From Shinella sp. WSJ-2 (GTDB lineage Bacteria; Pseudomonadota; Alphaproteobacteria; Rhizobiales; Rhizobiaceae), in the NCBI RefSeq assembly GCF_003432075.1, contig NZ_QWBU01000002.1:1-64000 (forward strand): a DNA stretch of 64,000 bases, given 5' to 3'. Numbering within the stretch: the first letter of the stretch is position 1; every line of letters starts with the position of its first letter. This document shows, piece after piece, positions 32,751 through 41,100 of this stretch. Position numbers and translations under genes: made by a program. Under the pieces are notes generated by a model. That model was not told the origin of the DNA. It was given only the letters and a program-made list of their open reading frames with translations, and did not search any database.

Positions 32751-33482
32751 ATGGATGACATATGCCAGGGCAGGTTTCGAAACACCCTGCTAAGGCGTTT
32801 ACCGGTACCGAGCCAGCAACGGTTCGCCGTGCGGTTGGAGCGCGTGGGGCTTCCTCGTTCACATAAGCTTTCCTCGCCCCATCAGCCGATGGAACATGCC
32901 TATTTCTTCGAGAGCGGGATCGCATCGGTCGTCATCCGGTCTCCAGAGGGGCAGCATAGCGAAATCGGGATCATCGGACGCGATGGCATGTGCCCGGTAT
33001 CGGCTATCCTCGATGCCGACGCCGATCCCTTCTCGATCCATATGCAGATGCCGGGCGAGGCCTGCCGAATCTCTGTTGCGGACCTGAAAGCGATTCTGGC
33101 CGAGGATCGCGAGGTGCACAAGCTTCTTTCCCGCTACACGCAGGCACTGGCCGTACAGCAGGCCTACACGGCGCTTTCCAATGCCGTGCACCATATCGAC
33201 GAGCGACTCGCGCGATGGATATTGATGTGCCACGACCGGGTGGACGGTTCGAATATCAGCCTGACCCATGAATTCATGTCGATCATGCTCGCGGTGCGGC
33301 GCCCCAGCGTCACGACCGCCCTTCACGTGCTGGAAGGAAAGAAGCTCATCTATTCTGAGCGCGGTGTCGTCAGCGTGCGCAACAGGGCCGGCCTCGAGGC
33401 TTTTGCGCGAGATGCCTATGGCGAATGTGAGAGGGAATACGAGCGACTCATCGGAGCTGTTGTCTCGCGGCCCGCTAGTTGA
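32751..33482 (+). CDS. Crp/Fnr-family transcription regulator
   Basis: A 243-residue regulator with an N-terminal cyclic-nucleotide-binding-like beta-roll (AYFFESGIASVVIRSPEGQHSEIGIIGRDG) and a C-terminal winged helix whose recognition region is RRPSVTTALHVLEG. No FNR-type cysteine cluster is present, so an Fe-S oxygen sensor is unlikely. The start is uncertain because the ATG at 32751 lacks a strong ribosome site. A close paralogue is encoded at 36290-37015. Its 3' end overlaps the second DUF6894 gene by 8 bases. Ligand and targets are unknown. Confidence 0.85.
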   Translation: MDDICQGRFRNTLLRRLPVPSQQRFAVRLERVGLPRSHKLSSPHQPMEHAYFFESGIASVVIRSPEGQHSEIGIIGRDGMCPVSAILDADADPFSIHMQMPGEACRISVADLKAILAEDREVHKLLSRYTQALAVQQAYTALSNAVHHIDERLARWILMCHDRVDGSNISLTHEFMSIMLAVRRPSVTTALHVLEGKKLIYSERGVVSVRNRAGLEAFARDAYGECEREYERLIGAVVSRPAS

Positions 33483-33705
33483 TCGCCTCCTGAAAGGGTA
33501 GGCACGCCACCACTTGCCCCTCGTCATCGACAATCTCGAACAGGCGCGTTTTATCGACATGTCCCTTGCGCAACTCCTCGGCTAGAATCTCGCGGGCCGC
33601 AAAGTGGGCTTCGACGAGGGCCGCCTCCAGCGTGGTGAAATCCGCGCCTTCGCGATCCTCTATCCGTTCCGTGCGGCTGCAGATGTGAAAAAAGTAATGG
33701 GTCAT
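33475..33705 (-). CDS. DUF6894 small protein (copy 2)
   Basis: A 76-residue protein of the same type as the one at 32280: HYFFHICSRTERIEDREG, a central TLEAALVEAHFAAREILAEEL and a terminal GQVVACLPFQEA. It diverges from the ECF sigma gene across a gap that holds the palindrome at 33781. A near match to the stress promoter (GGAAC-N18-TC, 33737-33761) lies upstream. Function unknown. Confidence 0.72.
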   Translation of the reverse strand: MTHYFFHICSRTERIEDREGADFTTLEAALVEAHFAAREILAEELRKGHVDKTRLFEIVDDEGQVVACLPFQEAIN

Positions 33706-33780
33706 GGTCGCCTCGTAGCGTCATTGCTTTCATAGAGACCGGCGAAGCCGCCAAGTGTTCCATTTTCTTCCTCTGCATCT

Positions 33781-33794
33781 GTACGATATCGTAC
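33781..33794. promoter_or_regulatory. GTACGA-TA-TCGTAC palindrome upstream of the ECF gene
   Basis: GTACGATATCGTAC, a perfect 14-base palindrome 47 bases above the ECF sigma start, in the divergent gap with the DUF6894 gene. The same arms occur at 34431-34444. Confidence 0.5.
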
Positions 33795-33841
33795 CGCAAC
33801 CTCGATCACGCCGTCTCGTTTCCTTCGAAATGGAGGAATGA

Positions 33842-34351
33842 ATGGACGCGTTGGTTTCCGAGCCCGTTACCCAGACGGTTCACGATGGAATTGAATCTCA
33901 GTTGCCTGCGCTAAAGCGGTTTGCCCAGCAGCTCACCCGCTCTGCGACCGACCGCGAGGATTTGATTCAAGAAACAGTCATGCGCGCGCTTCGATCTGCA
34001 CACCAGTTTCATCCGGATACGAAGCTCCGTTCGTGGCTTTTTACGATCATGCGAAACAGCTTCAATACGGAGTATCGCCGGCGCTGCCGGGAGCCCGTGG
34101 GACTGGATGAAGGGATTTTCGAACGCGGCAGCATCACGGCCCCGCAGGAATGGGCAGTTCGCCGAAGTGAACTGCGCCGTGCCCTGAGCAGAATCCCGCC
34201 GCGTTCGCGCCGTACGTTGCTGCTCGTTGCGATGGGTGTCAGCTATATCGATGCGGCGCGACTGTGTGCCTGCGAGATCGGCACCGTGAAAAGCCGGGTA
34301 AACCGCGCACGCAAGATGCTTGAGGACGAGATTGGTCGCCCGGGTGCATAA
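33842..34351 (+). CDS. ECF sigma factor, stress-type
   Basis: A 169-residue ECF sigma factor. Region 2 is seen in RSATDREDLIQETVMRAL and FHPDTKLRSWLFTIMRNSF, and region 4 in RRALSRIPPRSRRTLLLVAMG followed by EIGTVKSRVNRARKM. Region 2 resembles the EcfG (general stress) group of alphaproteobacteria, but no nepR or phyR gene is nearby, so it may be a secondary EcfG-like sigma. The start has a GGAGG site. The many GGAAC-N18-TT promoters around it are candidate targets. There is no adjacent anti-sigma gene that I recognise. Confidence 0.87.
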   Translation: MDALVSEPVTQTVHDGIESQLPALKRFAQQLTRSATDREDLIQETVMRALRSAHQFHPDTKLRSWLFTIMRNSFNTEYRRRCREPVGLDEGIFERGSITAPQEWAVRRSELRRALSRIPPRSRRTLLLVAMGVSYIDAARLCACEIGTVKSRVNRARKMLEDEIGRPGA

Positions 34352-34430
34352 TCATGCTTTCGCTCCTGCAGGATCAATGTCATCGCGGGCGTTGGCGCGA
34401 TCTCGACCGCGAGGGGATGGATTAAGGGCC

Positions 34431-34444
34431 GTACGATTTCGTAC
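34431..34444. promoter_or_regulatory. GTACGA-TT-TCGTAC palindrome upstream of a small stress gene
   Basis: GTACGATTTCGTAC, differing only at one central base from the palindrome at 33781. It lies 67 bases above the GTG at 34512. Confidence 0.5.
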
Positions 34445-34511
34445 CATTTTCTCGCTTTGAATTGCGTCTGCCCGCTCTTAGACTCATGTCCGTCGCAAAG
34501 AGGAGGCGGGT

Positions 34512-34742
34512 GTGGGCAGCTACACTTCCAAGGGAACCTACGAACCTCACGAGTTGGGTGCATTGAAGTCAGTCTTTGACGAACTCACGTCGCAATCTTG
34601 GTTCGATTCATCGGCGGAGGCCAGAGAAAGTTTCGCCAAGTATCTTTTCGAGACTTTCCCGGCCGTCACTTTCGATCCACTCAAGCATCGGACGATCATA
34701 GAAGCGTCAGCCCGTATGTTCTATACAAGGGACGGCGTCTAG
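34512..34742 (+). CDS. Hypothetical 76-residue protein
   Basis: A small soluble protein that starts at a GTG with an AGGAGG site. It has an amphipathic central part (ELGALKSVFDELTSQSWF) and a C-terminal HRTIIEASARMFYT. I do not recognise a named family, though the composition and context are typical of short rhizobial stress proteins. It shares a palindromic upstream element with the ECF sigma gene, which suggests a common regulator. Confidence 0.6.
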   Translation: MGSYTSKGTYEPHELGALKSVFDELTSQSWFDSSAEARESFAKYLFETFPAVTFDPLKHRTIIEASARMFYTRDGV

Positions 34743-35116
34743 CCAAAGCCGGTTCGCCCTTTCAGCGTTGCAAACCTGATCGCTCGCGCCATTTAGCCTC
34801 TTTTGCAGCAATATTCTCAAGGTCGAATAAACTTCCGCTAGGTCGGCGCACAAATGTGATGGCGCAATAGATACTCGCGGAGCCGGAGCCTGAATCCGAT
34901 CGACCGCCGGGTAGGGAGCGCGACTCCAGTCCGGGCAAAACAACAATCCGCGCAAGCGAACCGAGCCGTTTAGACGTTAAATATTTTTGCGCTCGAGCGA
35001 AATAGGTCGATAGAGTCCCTTACGCGCGTTCGCAAGAATAGTGCGGCAGATGGTCGTTGCCGATTGAAAGATTCCAGCATCAGGCTGAATTTATTTTACA
35101 TTTCTAAACGTTCCGA
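34743..35116. other. Intergenic stretch before the PepSY gene
   Basis: About 370 bases without a supported gene. Short frames on both strands have no recognisable domain or good ribosome site. Nothing beyond the promoter at its end is recognised. Confidence 0.4.
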
Positions 35117-35141
35117 GGAACCAAACGCCCTTAGACTGGTT
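35117..35141 (+). promoter_or_regulatory. EcfG/RpoE2-type promoter of the PepSY-YflT unit
   Basis: GGAAC (35117-35121), 18 bases, TT (35140-35141), 38 bases above the ATG at 35180. Counting 16 bases from GGAAC gives GGTT, one base from the longer EcfG form CGTT. Confidence 0.6.
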
Positions 35142-35179
35142 TGCTCCTTGCCTTCAAAGGCTGAAAACGAGGAGACATC

Positions 35180-35497
35180 ATGAAAAAGCTATTGCTCGCC
35201 GCCGCATTTGTCGGCGCATCGACCCTTGGCGCCTTCGCGCAGACCTCCACGGCACCTGCCACCGACGGCGATACACCGGCGATTGCTACCCCTGACGACA
35301 AGAACGCTACCGCGCCGGTCGAAGGCGCAAACAGCTTCACTGAGGAACAGGCTAAGGAGCGCATCATCGAAGCGGGCTACGCCGACGTCACCGGCCTGAA
35401 GCTGGATGATAAGGGCGTCTGGCGCGGCACCGCGACCAAGGACGGAAAATCCATCAACGTCACGCTCGACTACCAAGGCAACATCGTTGCCAACTAA
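35180..35497 (+). CDS. Exported PepSY-domain protein
   Basis: A 105-residue exported protein. The signal peptide ends at GAFA|QT (residue 20), followed by a Thr/Ala/Pro-rich linker and a PepSY-like domain: FTEEQAKERIIEAGYADVTGLKLDDKGVWRGTATKDGK and a closing VTLDYQGNIVA. Such proteins are common periplasmic stress proteins in rhizobia; PepSY domains are thought to modulate proteases or bind other proteins. The ATG has a GAGGAG site. It is followed 12 bases later by the YflT-like gene. Confidence 0.82.
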   Translation: MKKLLLAAAFVGASTLGAFAQTSTAPATDGDTPAIATPDDKNATAPVEGANSFTEEQAKERIIEAGYADVTGLKLDDKGVWRGTATKDGKSINVTLDYQGNIVAN

Positions 35498-35509
35498 GAG
35501 GATATTCCC

Positions 35510-36106
35510 ATGAAGAAAACCGCTACTGGACTTTTTGACGATTACTCCGATGCGCGCGCTGCAGTCAGCGCTCTTGAAGCGCGGGGCATTCCTTCGGATG
35601 ATATAAGCATCGTTTCCAACAATGTGAACGACCGCTCGACTGGCGATACGAATGCCGCCGAAGGTGCCGGAACCGGCGCGGGCATTGGTGCAGCCGTCGG
35701 CGGCGTTGGCGGCCTCCTGACCGGTCTTGGTATCATGGCCATCCCGGGCGTCGGCCCCGTGGTCGCCGCCGGCTGGCTCGCCGCCACAGCGGCCGGTGCT
35801 GCCGCAGGGGCTGTCGCCGGTGGTGCGGCAGGCGGTCTCATCGGCGCTATGACTGAATCCGGCGTGCCGGAAGAGCACGCACATGTCTATGCCGAAGGCG
35901 TGCGCCGCGGTGGCACGCTAGTGACCGCCCGCGTGGAGGAAGCCCTCTATCCCGAAGCCGAAGCGGTCCTGCGCCAGTCCAATTGGGTCGATCCGACCGC
36001 GCGGCGCGCTGCCTATGCCGAACAGGGCTGGACGCGCTTCGATGAAACGCTCGACCCGTATGGTCCCGCTGAAATCGAGCAGGAGCGCCTGCGCTACCGG
36101 CGTTGA
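35510..36106 (+). CDS. General-stress-protein-17M/YflT-like glycine-zipper protein
   Basis: A 198-residue protein. The N-terminal part (TATGLFDDYSDARAAVSALEARGI and DISIVSNN) matches the general stress protein 17M/YflT domain. A glycine- and alanine-rich stretch at about residues 50-115 (GAGIGAAVGGVGGLLTG, GAAAGAVAGGAAGG) forms membrane glycine zippers. The C terminus repeats an ARVEEALYPEAEAVL module. It shares a stress promoter with the PepSY gene and is followed by a strong terminator. Function unknown; membrane protection is inference. Confidence 0.82.
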   Translation: MKKTATGLFDDYSDARAAVSALEARGIPSDDISIVSNNVNDRSTGDTNAAEGAGTGAGIGAAVGGVGGLLTGLGIMAIPGVGPVVAAGWLAATAAGAAAGAVAGGAAGGLIGAMTESGVPEEHAHVYAEGVRRGGTLVTARVEEALYPEAEAVLRQSNWVDPTARRAAYAEQGWTRFDETLDPYGPAEIEQERLRYRR

Positions 36107-36134
36107 CCGCCAAACAACTGCATTTTCAATAAAA

Positions 36135-36162
36135 GGCCGGCCCGCGATCAGACGGGCCGGCC
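36135..36162 (+). terminator. Terminator of the PepSY-YflT unit
   Basis: A 10-bp perfect stem, GGCCGGCCCG and CGGGCCGGCC, with an 8-nt loop, 29 bases below the YflT-like stop. AAAA precedes the stem, and CTCCTT follows rather than a pure T tract. Confidence 0.65.
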
Positions 36163-36289
36163 CTCCTTGCGTTCCGGCACACGTTTGCTACGGCTCTTTG
36201 CTCCCCGGGCAAGAAGGCGTAAGCTTGTTCTTTCATCATCCCTGGTGAGGGATACGCCGAAAGCTTCGGCCAAAAACGGAGGCGGGACC

Positions 36290-37015
36290 ATGACCGCATC
36301 GTTGCGCTCTGCACCCGCCAACAACCTGCTGCAGCTCTTGCCGGATATCGATTTCCAGATGTTGGCGCCTGACATAACGCACCATGTTTTCCCCAAGGGC
36401 ACACCTCTTGCATATCGCGACAAGCCGATCGACGCTGTTCATTTTCTCACATCGGGTATTGGGTCCGTAGTGATCATGACGCCGCAAGGTCGGCGCGCGG
36501 AAGCAGGCATATTCGGCTTCGACGGATATATCCCGACTGCTGCGGTGACAGGCGCACGGATCAGTTCCTACGACGTCACAATCCAGATCGATGCCGAAGG
36601 GTACAGCATGGAGTTCGACGATTTCCGTCGATGGATGGAACAGAGCAAGCCCTTCGTTCATATCATGAACAGATCGATGGAAGGTTTCGCCGTTCAACTG
36701 GCGCATACAGCGGTGTCGAACGCGGTGCACGAAGTCAACGAGCGCCTCGCCCGCTGGCTCCTCATGTGCCACGACCGCTCGAGAAGCGACGAGATGGCCG
36801 TCACGCACGAACTCCTCTCGGTTCTGCTTGGCGTGAGGCGACCTAGCGTAACGACGGCGCTGCATGTCTTAGAAGGTGAAGGCCTCATCCGTTCTCTCCG
36901 AGGCAGCGTCGTTATCCGCGATCGCGCGGCCCTCGAGGATTTCGCGCGTGACTGTTATGGCAGGCCAGAGGCGGAGTATAGGCGCTTGATGGGCGATCTT
37001 TTCAGAAGTTTTTGA
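36290..37015 (+). CDS. Crp/Fnr-family transcription regulator (paralogue)
   Basis: A 241-residue regulator with a sensory beta-roll (AVHFLTSGIGSVVIMTPQGRRAEAGIFG) and a C-terminal winged helix (RRPSVTTALHVLEGEGLI). The segment from SNAVHEVNERLARWLLMCHDRS onward is strikingly like the regulator at 32751, so the two are paralogues. An in-frame ATG lies further upstream, but the ATG at 36290 has a GGAGG site and gives the family length. No Fe-S cysteines are visible. Ligand unknown. Confidence 0.86.
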   Translation: MTASLRSAPANNLLQLLPDIDFQMLAPDITHHVFPKGTPLAYRDKPIDAVHFLTSGIGSVVIMTPQGRRAEAGIFGFDGYIPTAAVTGARISSYDVTIQIDAEGYSMEFDDFRRWMEQSKPFVHIMNRSMEGFAVQLAHTAVSNAVHEVNERLARWLLMCHDRSRSDEMAVTHELLSVLLGVRRPSVTTALHVLEGEGLIRSLRGSVVIRDRAALEDFARDCYGRPEAEYRRLMGDLFRSF

Positions 37016-37119
37016 AATTATTTGAATGAACCTCGCAGAAATACCGAGGCGAAGCGCGAGATCGAGACCTATCAACCTCAAAAAGAGGGCTGCTAAAGAT
37101 CCTTTCACATCGAGGTGCG

Positions 37120-37215
37120 GTGTTTCTGCAGCTGACGGCGGAGGAGATTGAGTATTTGTTCAATATTCGGCTGCTCTTCGAGCTGTATCTCTTCAGGCGG
37201 TCGGCACGCGTTTGA
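37120..37215 (+). pseudogene. Possible fragment of a GntR/FadR-type regulator
   Basis: Thirty-one codons (LTAEEIEYLFNIRLLFELYLFRRSA) resemble the first helices of an FCD ligand-binding domain from GntR regulators. There is no start, no DNA-binding half, and the frame closes at once. It lies in a 335-base gap between the Crp/Fnr gene and a terminator. If real, it is a small relic; the similarity is weak. Confidence 0.3.
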
Positions 37216-37294
37216 TGAACATGTCGGCTTTGTCGCCCTGCTCGTTCGCGAATTCCGCTCCGAAGACTGGGCCGGCCTTCTGAAACTAAACAAC

Positions 37295-37327
37295 AAAGCC
37301 CCGCTGACAGAAGTGTCGCGGGGCTTT
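37295..37327. terminator. Bidirectional terminator
   Basis: AAAGCCCCGC paired with GCGGGGCTTT, a 10-bp stem across a 13-nt loop, of the same style as the hairpin at 2-34. It lies 24 bases below the minus-strand FMN reductase gene. Confidence 0.75.
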
Positions 37328-37350
37328 CTACATTCGGAAACGCGATGATC

Positions 37351-37899
37351 TCATCGCGGCAAGTTGCGCGCAATATGCGCCTCAAACGCCTTCCCGAAAT
37401 TGACCAGGAAATCCCGCGTACCGTCGTTCGTCAGCTGGCCACCCTCGTCGAACAATCCGCCGCTGCCGCCGATATAAGCCTCGGGCTGTCCAAGCACCGG
37501 CATGTTCAGGAAGCTAAGCGATTGCCGCAGATGGTGATTGGCGCCGAAGCCGCCGATTGCGCCGATCGAGGTCGAGATGATTGCGGCCGGTTTGCCGGCC
37601 AGGGCGCCTTGGCCATAGGGCCGCGACGCGACGTCGATTGCGTTTTTCAACACGCCGGGGACCGAACGATTGTATTCGGCAGTGACAAAAAGCACGGCAT
37701 CTGCGGCCGAAATCGCATTGCGGAACGTCGTCCAGTCCGCAGGCGGGGACGCCTCGAGGTCCTGGTTGAAATACGAGACCGCGCCGATATCGAGAAAGTC
37801 GAAAGTCAGGCTGGGCGTCAGCGCGGCTAGGGCCTTGGCTATCTTGCGGCTGAAGGATTCCTTGCGGAGGCTGCCGACGAGAACTGCTACTGAGGTCAT
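37351..37899 (-). CDS. NADPH-dependent FMN reductase-like flavoprotein
   Basis: A 182-residue flavodoxin-fold reductase: VAVLVGSLRKESFSRKIAKAL binds the FMN phosphate, VTAEYNRSVPGVLKNAIDVAS is the conserved loop of this family, and GAIGGFGANHHLRQSL follows. Relatives reduce quinones, chromate or azo dyes. The start is the ATG at 37899 after GGAG; an upstream TTG in the same frame is less likely. It stands alone between the Crp/Fnr regulator and the RND pump. Confidence 0.87.
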   Translation of the reverse strand: MTSVAVLVGSLRKESFSRKIAKALAALTPSLTFDFLDIGAVSYFNQDLEASPPADWTTFRNAISAADAVLFVTAEYNRSVPGVLKNAIDVASRPYGQGALAGKPAAIISTSIGAIGGFGANHHLRQSLSFLNMPVLGQPEAYIGGSGGLFDEGGQLTNDGTRDFLVNFGKAFEAHIARNLPR

Positions 37900-38188
37900 G
37901 GGGAACTCCAAGCTGAATGGACAGCTGATCCTCGTCCTTCACCAGGGAAAACTCAACACTGAATATGCGGTTCTCGCGTAAGACCAAGGTGAACGGATGG
38001 ACCGCGATCCAAACCGGTGGCGCCGTCGTTGTGCGAAGGTGACGTGTGCGCTCGCCCGCCCGGCCATCCCCGTCTTCCGGTGTCGCCAACACCGAATATC
38101 AAAGATCCGGGAGCGCGTTTGCGACCCCGGACCGTTTCTGAGTGGATGTGGGCCTGCTCGATGACGCGTGCAGGCCATGCCGCTTTAC

Positions 38189-41100
38189 TCAGTGCTGCAC
38201 GGCCGGCACACCTTCCCCGTCGTCGGCCATGGTCGAGCGGCCGTGCTGGACCAGCGGGCGGTTGCCGGCAAGGCGACGCAGCAGGACGTAGAAGACCGGC
38301 GTCATGAAGATGCCGAAGAACGTGACGCCGATCATGCCGGAGAAGACGGCGAGACCCATGGCGGCGCGCATTTCGGAACCCGCCCCCGTCGAGAGCACCA
38401 GCGGCACGACGCCCATGATGAAGGCCATGGAGGTCATCAGGATCGGCCGCAGGCGCAGGCGGCTGGCCTCGATCGCCGCCTGCATCGGCGTGCGTCCCTC
38501 GAATTCCAGTTCGCGGGCGAACTCGACGATCAGGATCGCATTCTTCGCCGAGAGGCCCACAAGCACCACGAGGCCAATCTGGGTGAAGACGTTGTTGTCG
38601 CCCCCCGTGTACCAGACCCCGGCGAGTGCCGCGAGCACGCCCATCGGCACGATCATGATGATGGCGATCGGCAGCGTCAGGCTTTCATACTGGGCGGCCA
38701 GCACGAGATAGACCAGCAACAGCGCGAGCGGGAAGACGTATATGCTCGAATTGCCGGCGAGGATCTGCTGGTAGGTCAGGTCCGTCCACTCGAAATCGAT
38801 GCCGGCGGGCAGCGTCTCGGCGGCGATCTTTTCCACGGCGGCCTGGGCCTGGCCCGACGAGAAGCCCGGTGCCGGTCCGCCGTTGATGTCGGCGGCGAGG
38901 AAGCCGTTGTAGCGCGTGGTGCGCTCCGGGCCGGTCGTCGCGTCGACCTTCAGGAGGGCGGCGAGCGGGATCATCTCGCCGGACTGCGAGCGCACTTTCA
39001 GCTGGCCGATATCCTCCGGCTTCGCACGGAAGGCGGAATCGGCCTGGACGCGCACGCTGTAGGTCCTGCCGAAGGCGTTGAAGTCGTTGACATAGAGCGA
39101 GCCGAGATAGATCTGCAGCGTTTCGAATACATCCGTTACCCGCACGCCGAGCTGCTGGGCCTTGGCCCGGTCGAGATCGGCATAGAGCTGCGGCACGTTG
39201 ATCTGGAAGCTGGAGAACAGGCCGGCCAGTTCCGGCGTCTGGTAGGCTTTTCCGAGGAAGGCCTGCGTCGCCTCGTTGAGCGCGCCGTAGCCGAGGCCCG
39301 CACGGTCCTCGATCTGCAGCTTGAAACCACCCGTCGTGCCGAGACCGTTGACCGGCGGCGGCGGGAACATGGCGATAAAGGCATCCTGGATGCCGGCAAA
39401 CTTCTGGTTCAGCTGCATGGCGATCGCCCCGCCGGAGAGATCCGGCGTCTTACGCTCCTCGAAATCATCGAGCACGGCGAAGACGATGCCGGAATTCGAG
39501 CCGATGGTGAAACCATTGATCGACAGGCCAGGGAAGGCGATGGCGTGTGCCACGCCGGGCTGCGCCAGCGCGATATCGCTCATCTTCTTGATGACGTCTT
39601 CCGTGCGGTCGAGGGTGGCGCCGTCGGGCAGCTGGGCGAAGCCGACCAGATATTGTTTGTCCTGCGCCGGCACGAAGCCGCCGGGCACGGCGTTGAACAC
39701 CGTGTAGGTGGCGCCGACGAGGGCGAGATAAACGATCATGACCAGCGACTTGCGCGTGACGAGCCCGCCGATGGTGCGGCCATAGCCGTTGCCGGCGGCG
39801 TTGAAGACCCGGTTGAAGCCACGGAAGAACCAGCCGAACAGGCCGTCCATGAGGCGGGTCAGCCAATCCTTCGGTGCATGGTGATCCTTCAGAAGAAGGG
39901 CGGCCAGCGCCGGGGAAAGCGTCAGCGAGTTGATCGCCGAGATGACCGTCGAGATGGCGATGGTCAGGGCGAACTGGCGGTAGAACTGGCCGGAGAGGCC
40001 GCTGATGAAGGCGAGCGGCACGAAGACGGCGACGAGCACGAGCGCAATCGCGATGATCGGACCGGAGACTTCCCGCATGGCGCGGTAGGTCGCCTCGCGG
40101 GGGGAAAGGCCGTTCTCGATAGTGCGTTCGACGTTTTCGACGACGACGATCGCGTCGTCCACCACGATGCCGATGGCGAGCACGAGGCCGAACAGTGTCA
40201 GCGCATTCACCGAGAAGCCGAAGGCATACATGACGGCGAAGGTGCCGATGATCGAGACGGGCACGGCGAGCAGCGGAATGATCGAGGCGCGCCAGGTCTG
40301 CAGGAAGACGATGACGACGAGCACGACCAGCGCGATGGCTTCGAGCAAGGTATCGACGACCTTGTCGATGGAGGCGCGCACGAATTCCGTCGTGTCGTAG
40401 ACGATCTCGTATTTCACGCCGTCGGGCATGGCGAGCTGGAGCTGATCCATGGTGGCGCGCACATTGTCGGCGATCTCGATGGCGTTCGAGCCCGGCGCCT
40501 GAAGCACGGCGATGGCGACGGCGGGCTGGCCGTCGAGCAGCGAGCGCAGCGTGTAGTCGGCGGCCCCCAGCTCAACGCGGGCGACATCCCGCAGGCGGGT
40601 GATCTCGCCGGACGCGCCCGTCTTGACGATGATGTTGCCGAATTCTTCCGGCGTGCGCAGGCGGCCCTGGGCGTTGACGTTGAGCTGGAGGTTTACGTCG
40701 TTCGGCGTCGGGGAGGCGCCGATGATGCCGGCGGCGGCCTGCACGTTCTGTTCGCGGATCGCATTGCTGATGTCGCTGGCGGCCAGCGCATGTTCGGCCG
40801 CCTTCTGCGGATCGATCCACACGCGCATCGCATAGTCGCCGGCGCCGAAGACCTGAACCTGGCCGGCGCCTTCGATGCGGGCAAGCCGGTCCTTGATGTT
40901 GAGCGTCGCGTAGTTGCGCAGATAGGTGACGTCATAGCGGTCGGTCGTCGAGACGAGGTTGACCACCATGATGAAGTCGGGCGAGCTCTTGACGGTCGTC
41001 ACCCCAAGCGCACGCACCTCCGCCGGCAGACGCGGTTCGGCCTGCGACACGCGGTTCTGCACGAGCTGCTGGGCCTTGTCCGGGTCCGTGCCGAGCTTGA

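Noticed and set aside
33737-33761. GGAAC-N18-TC above the second DUF6894 gene as an EcfG promoter
   Set aside because: The -10 TT is changed to TC; a near match only.
34598-34870. A 90-codon frame overlapping the 76-residue stress gene
   Set aside because: It overlaps the better-supported gene in another frame, has basic low-complexity content and lacks a ribosome site.
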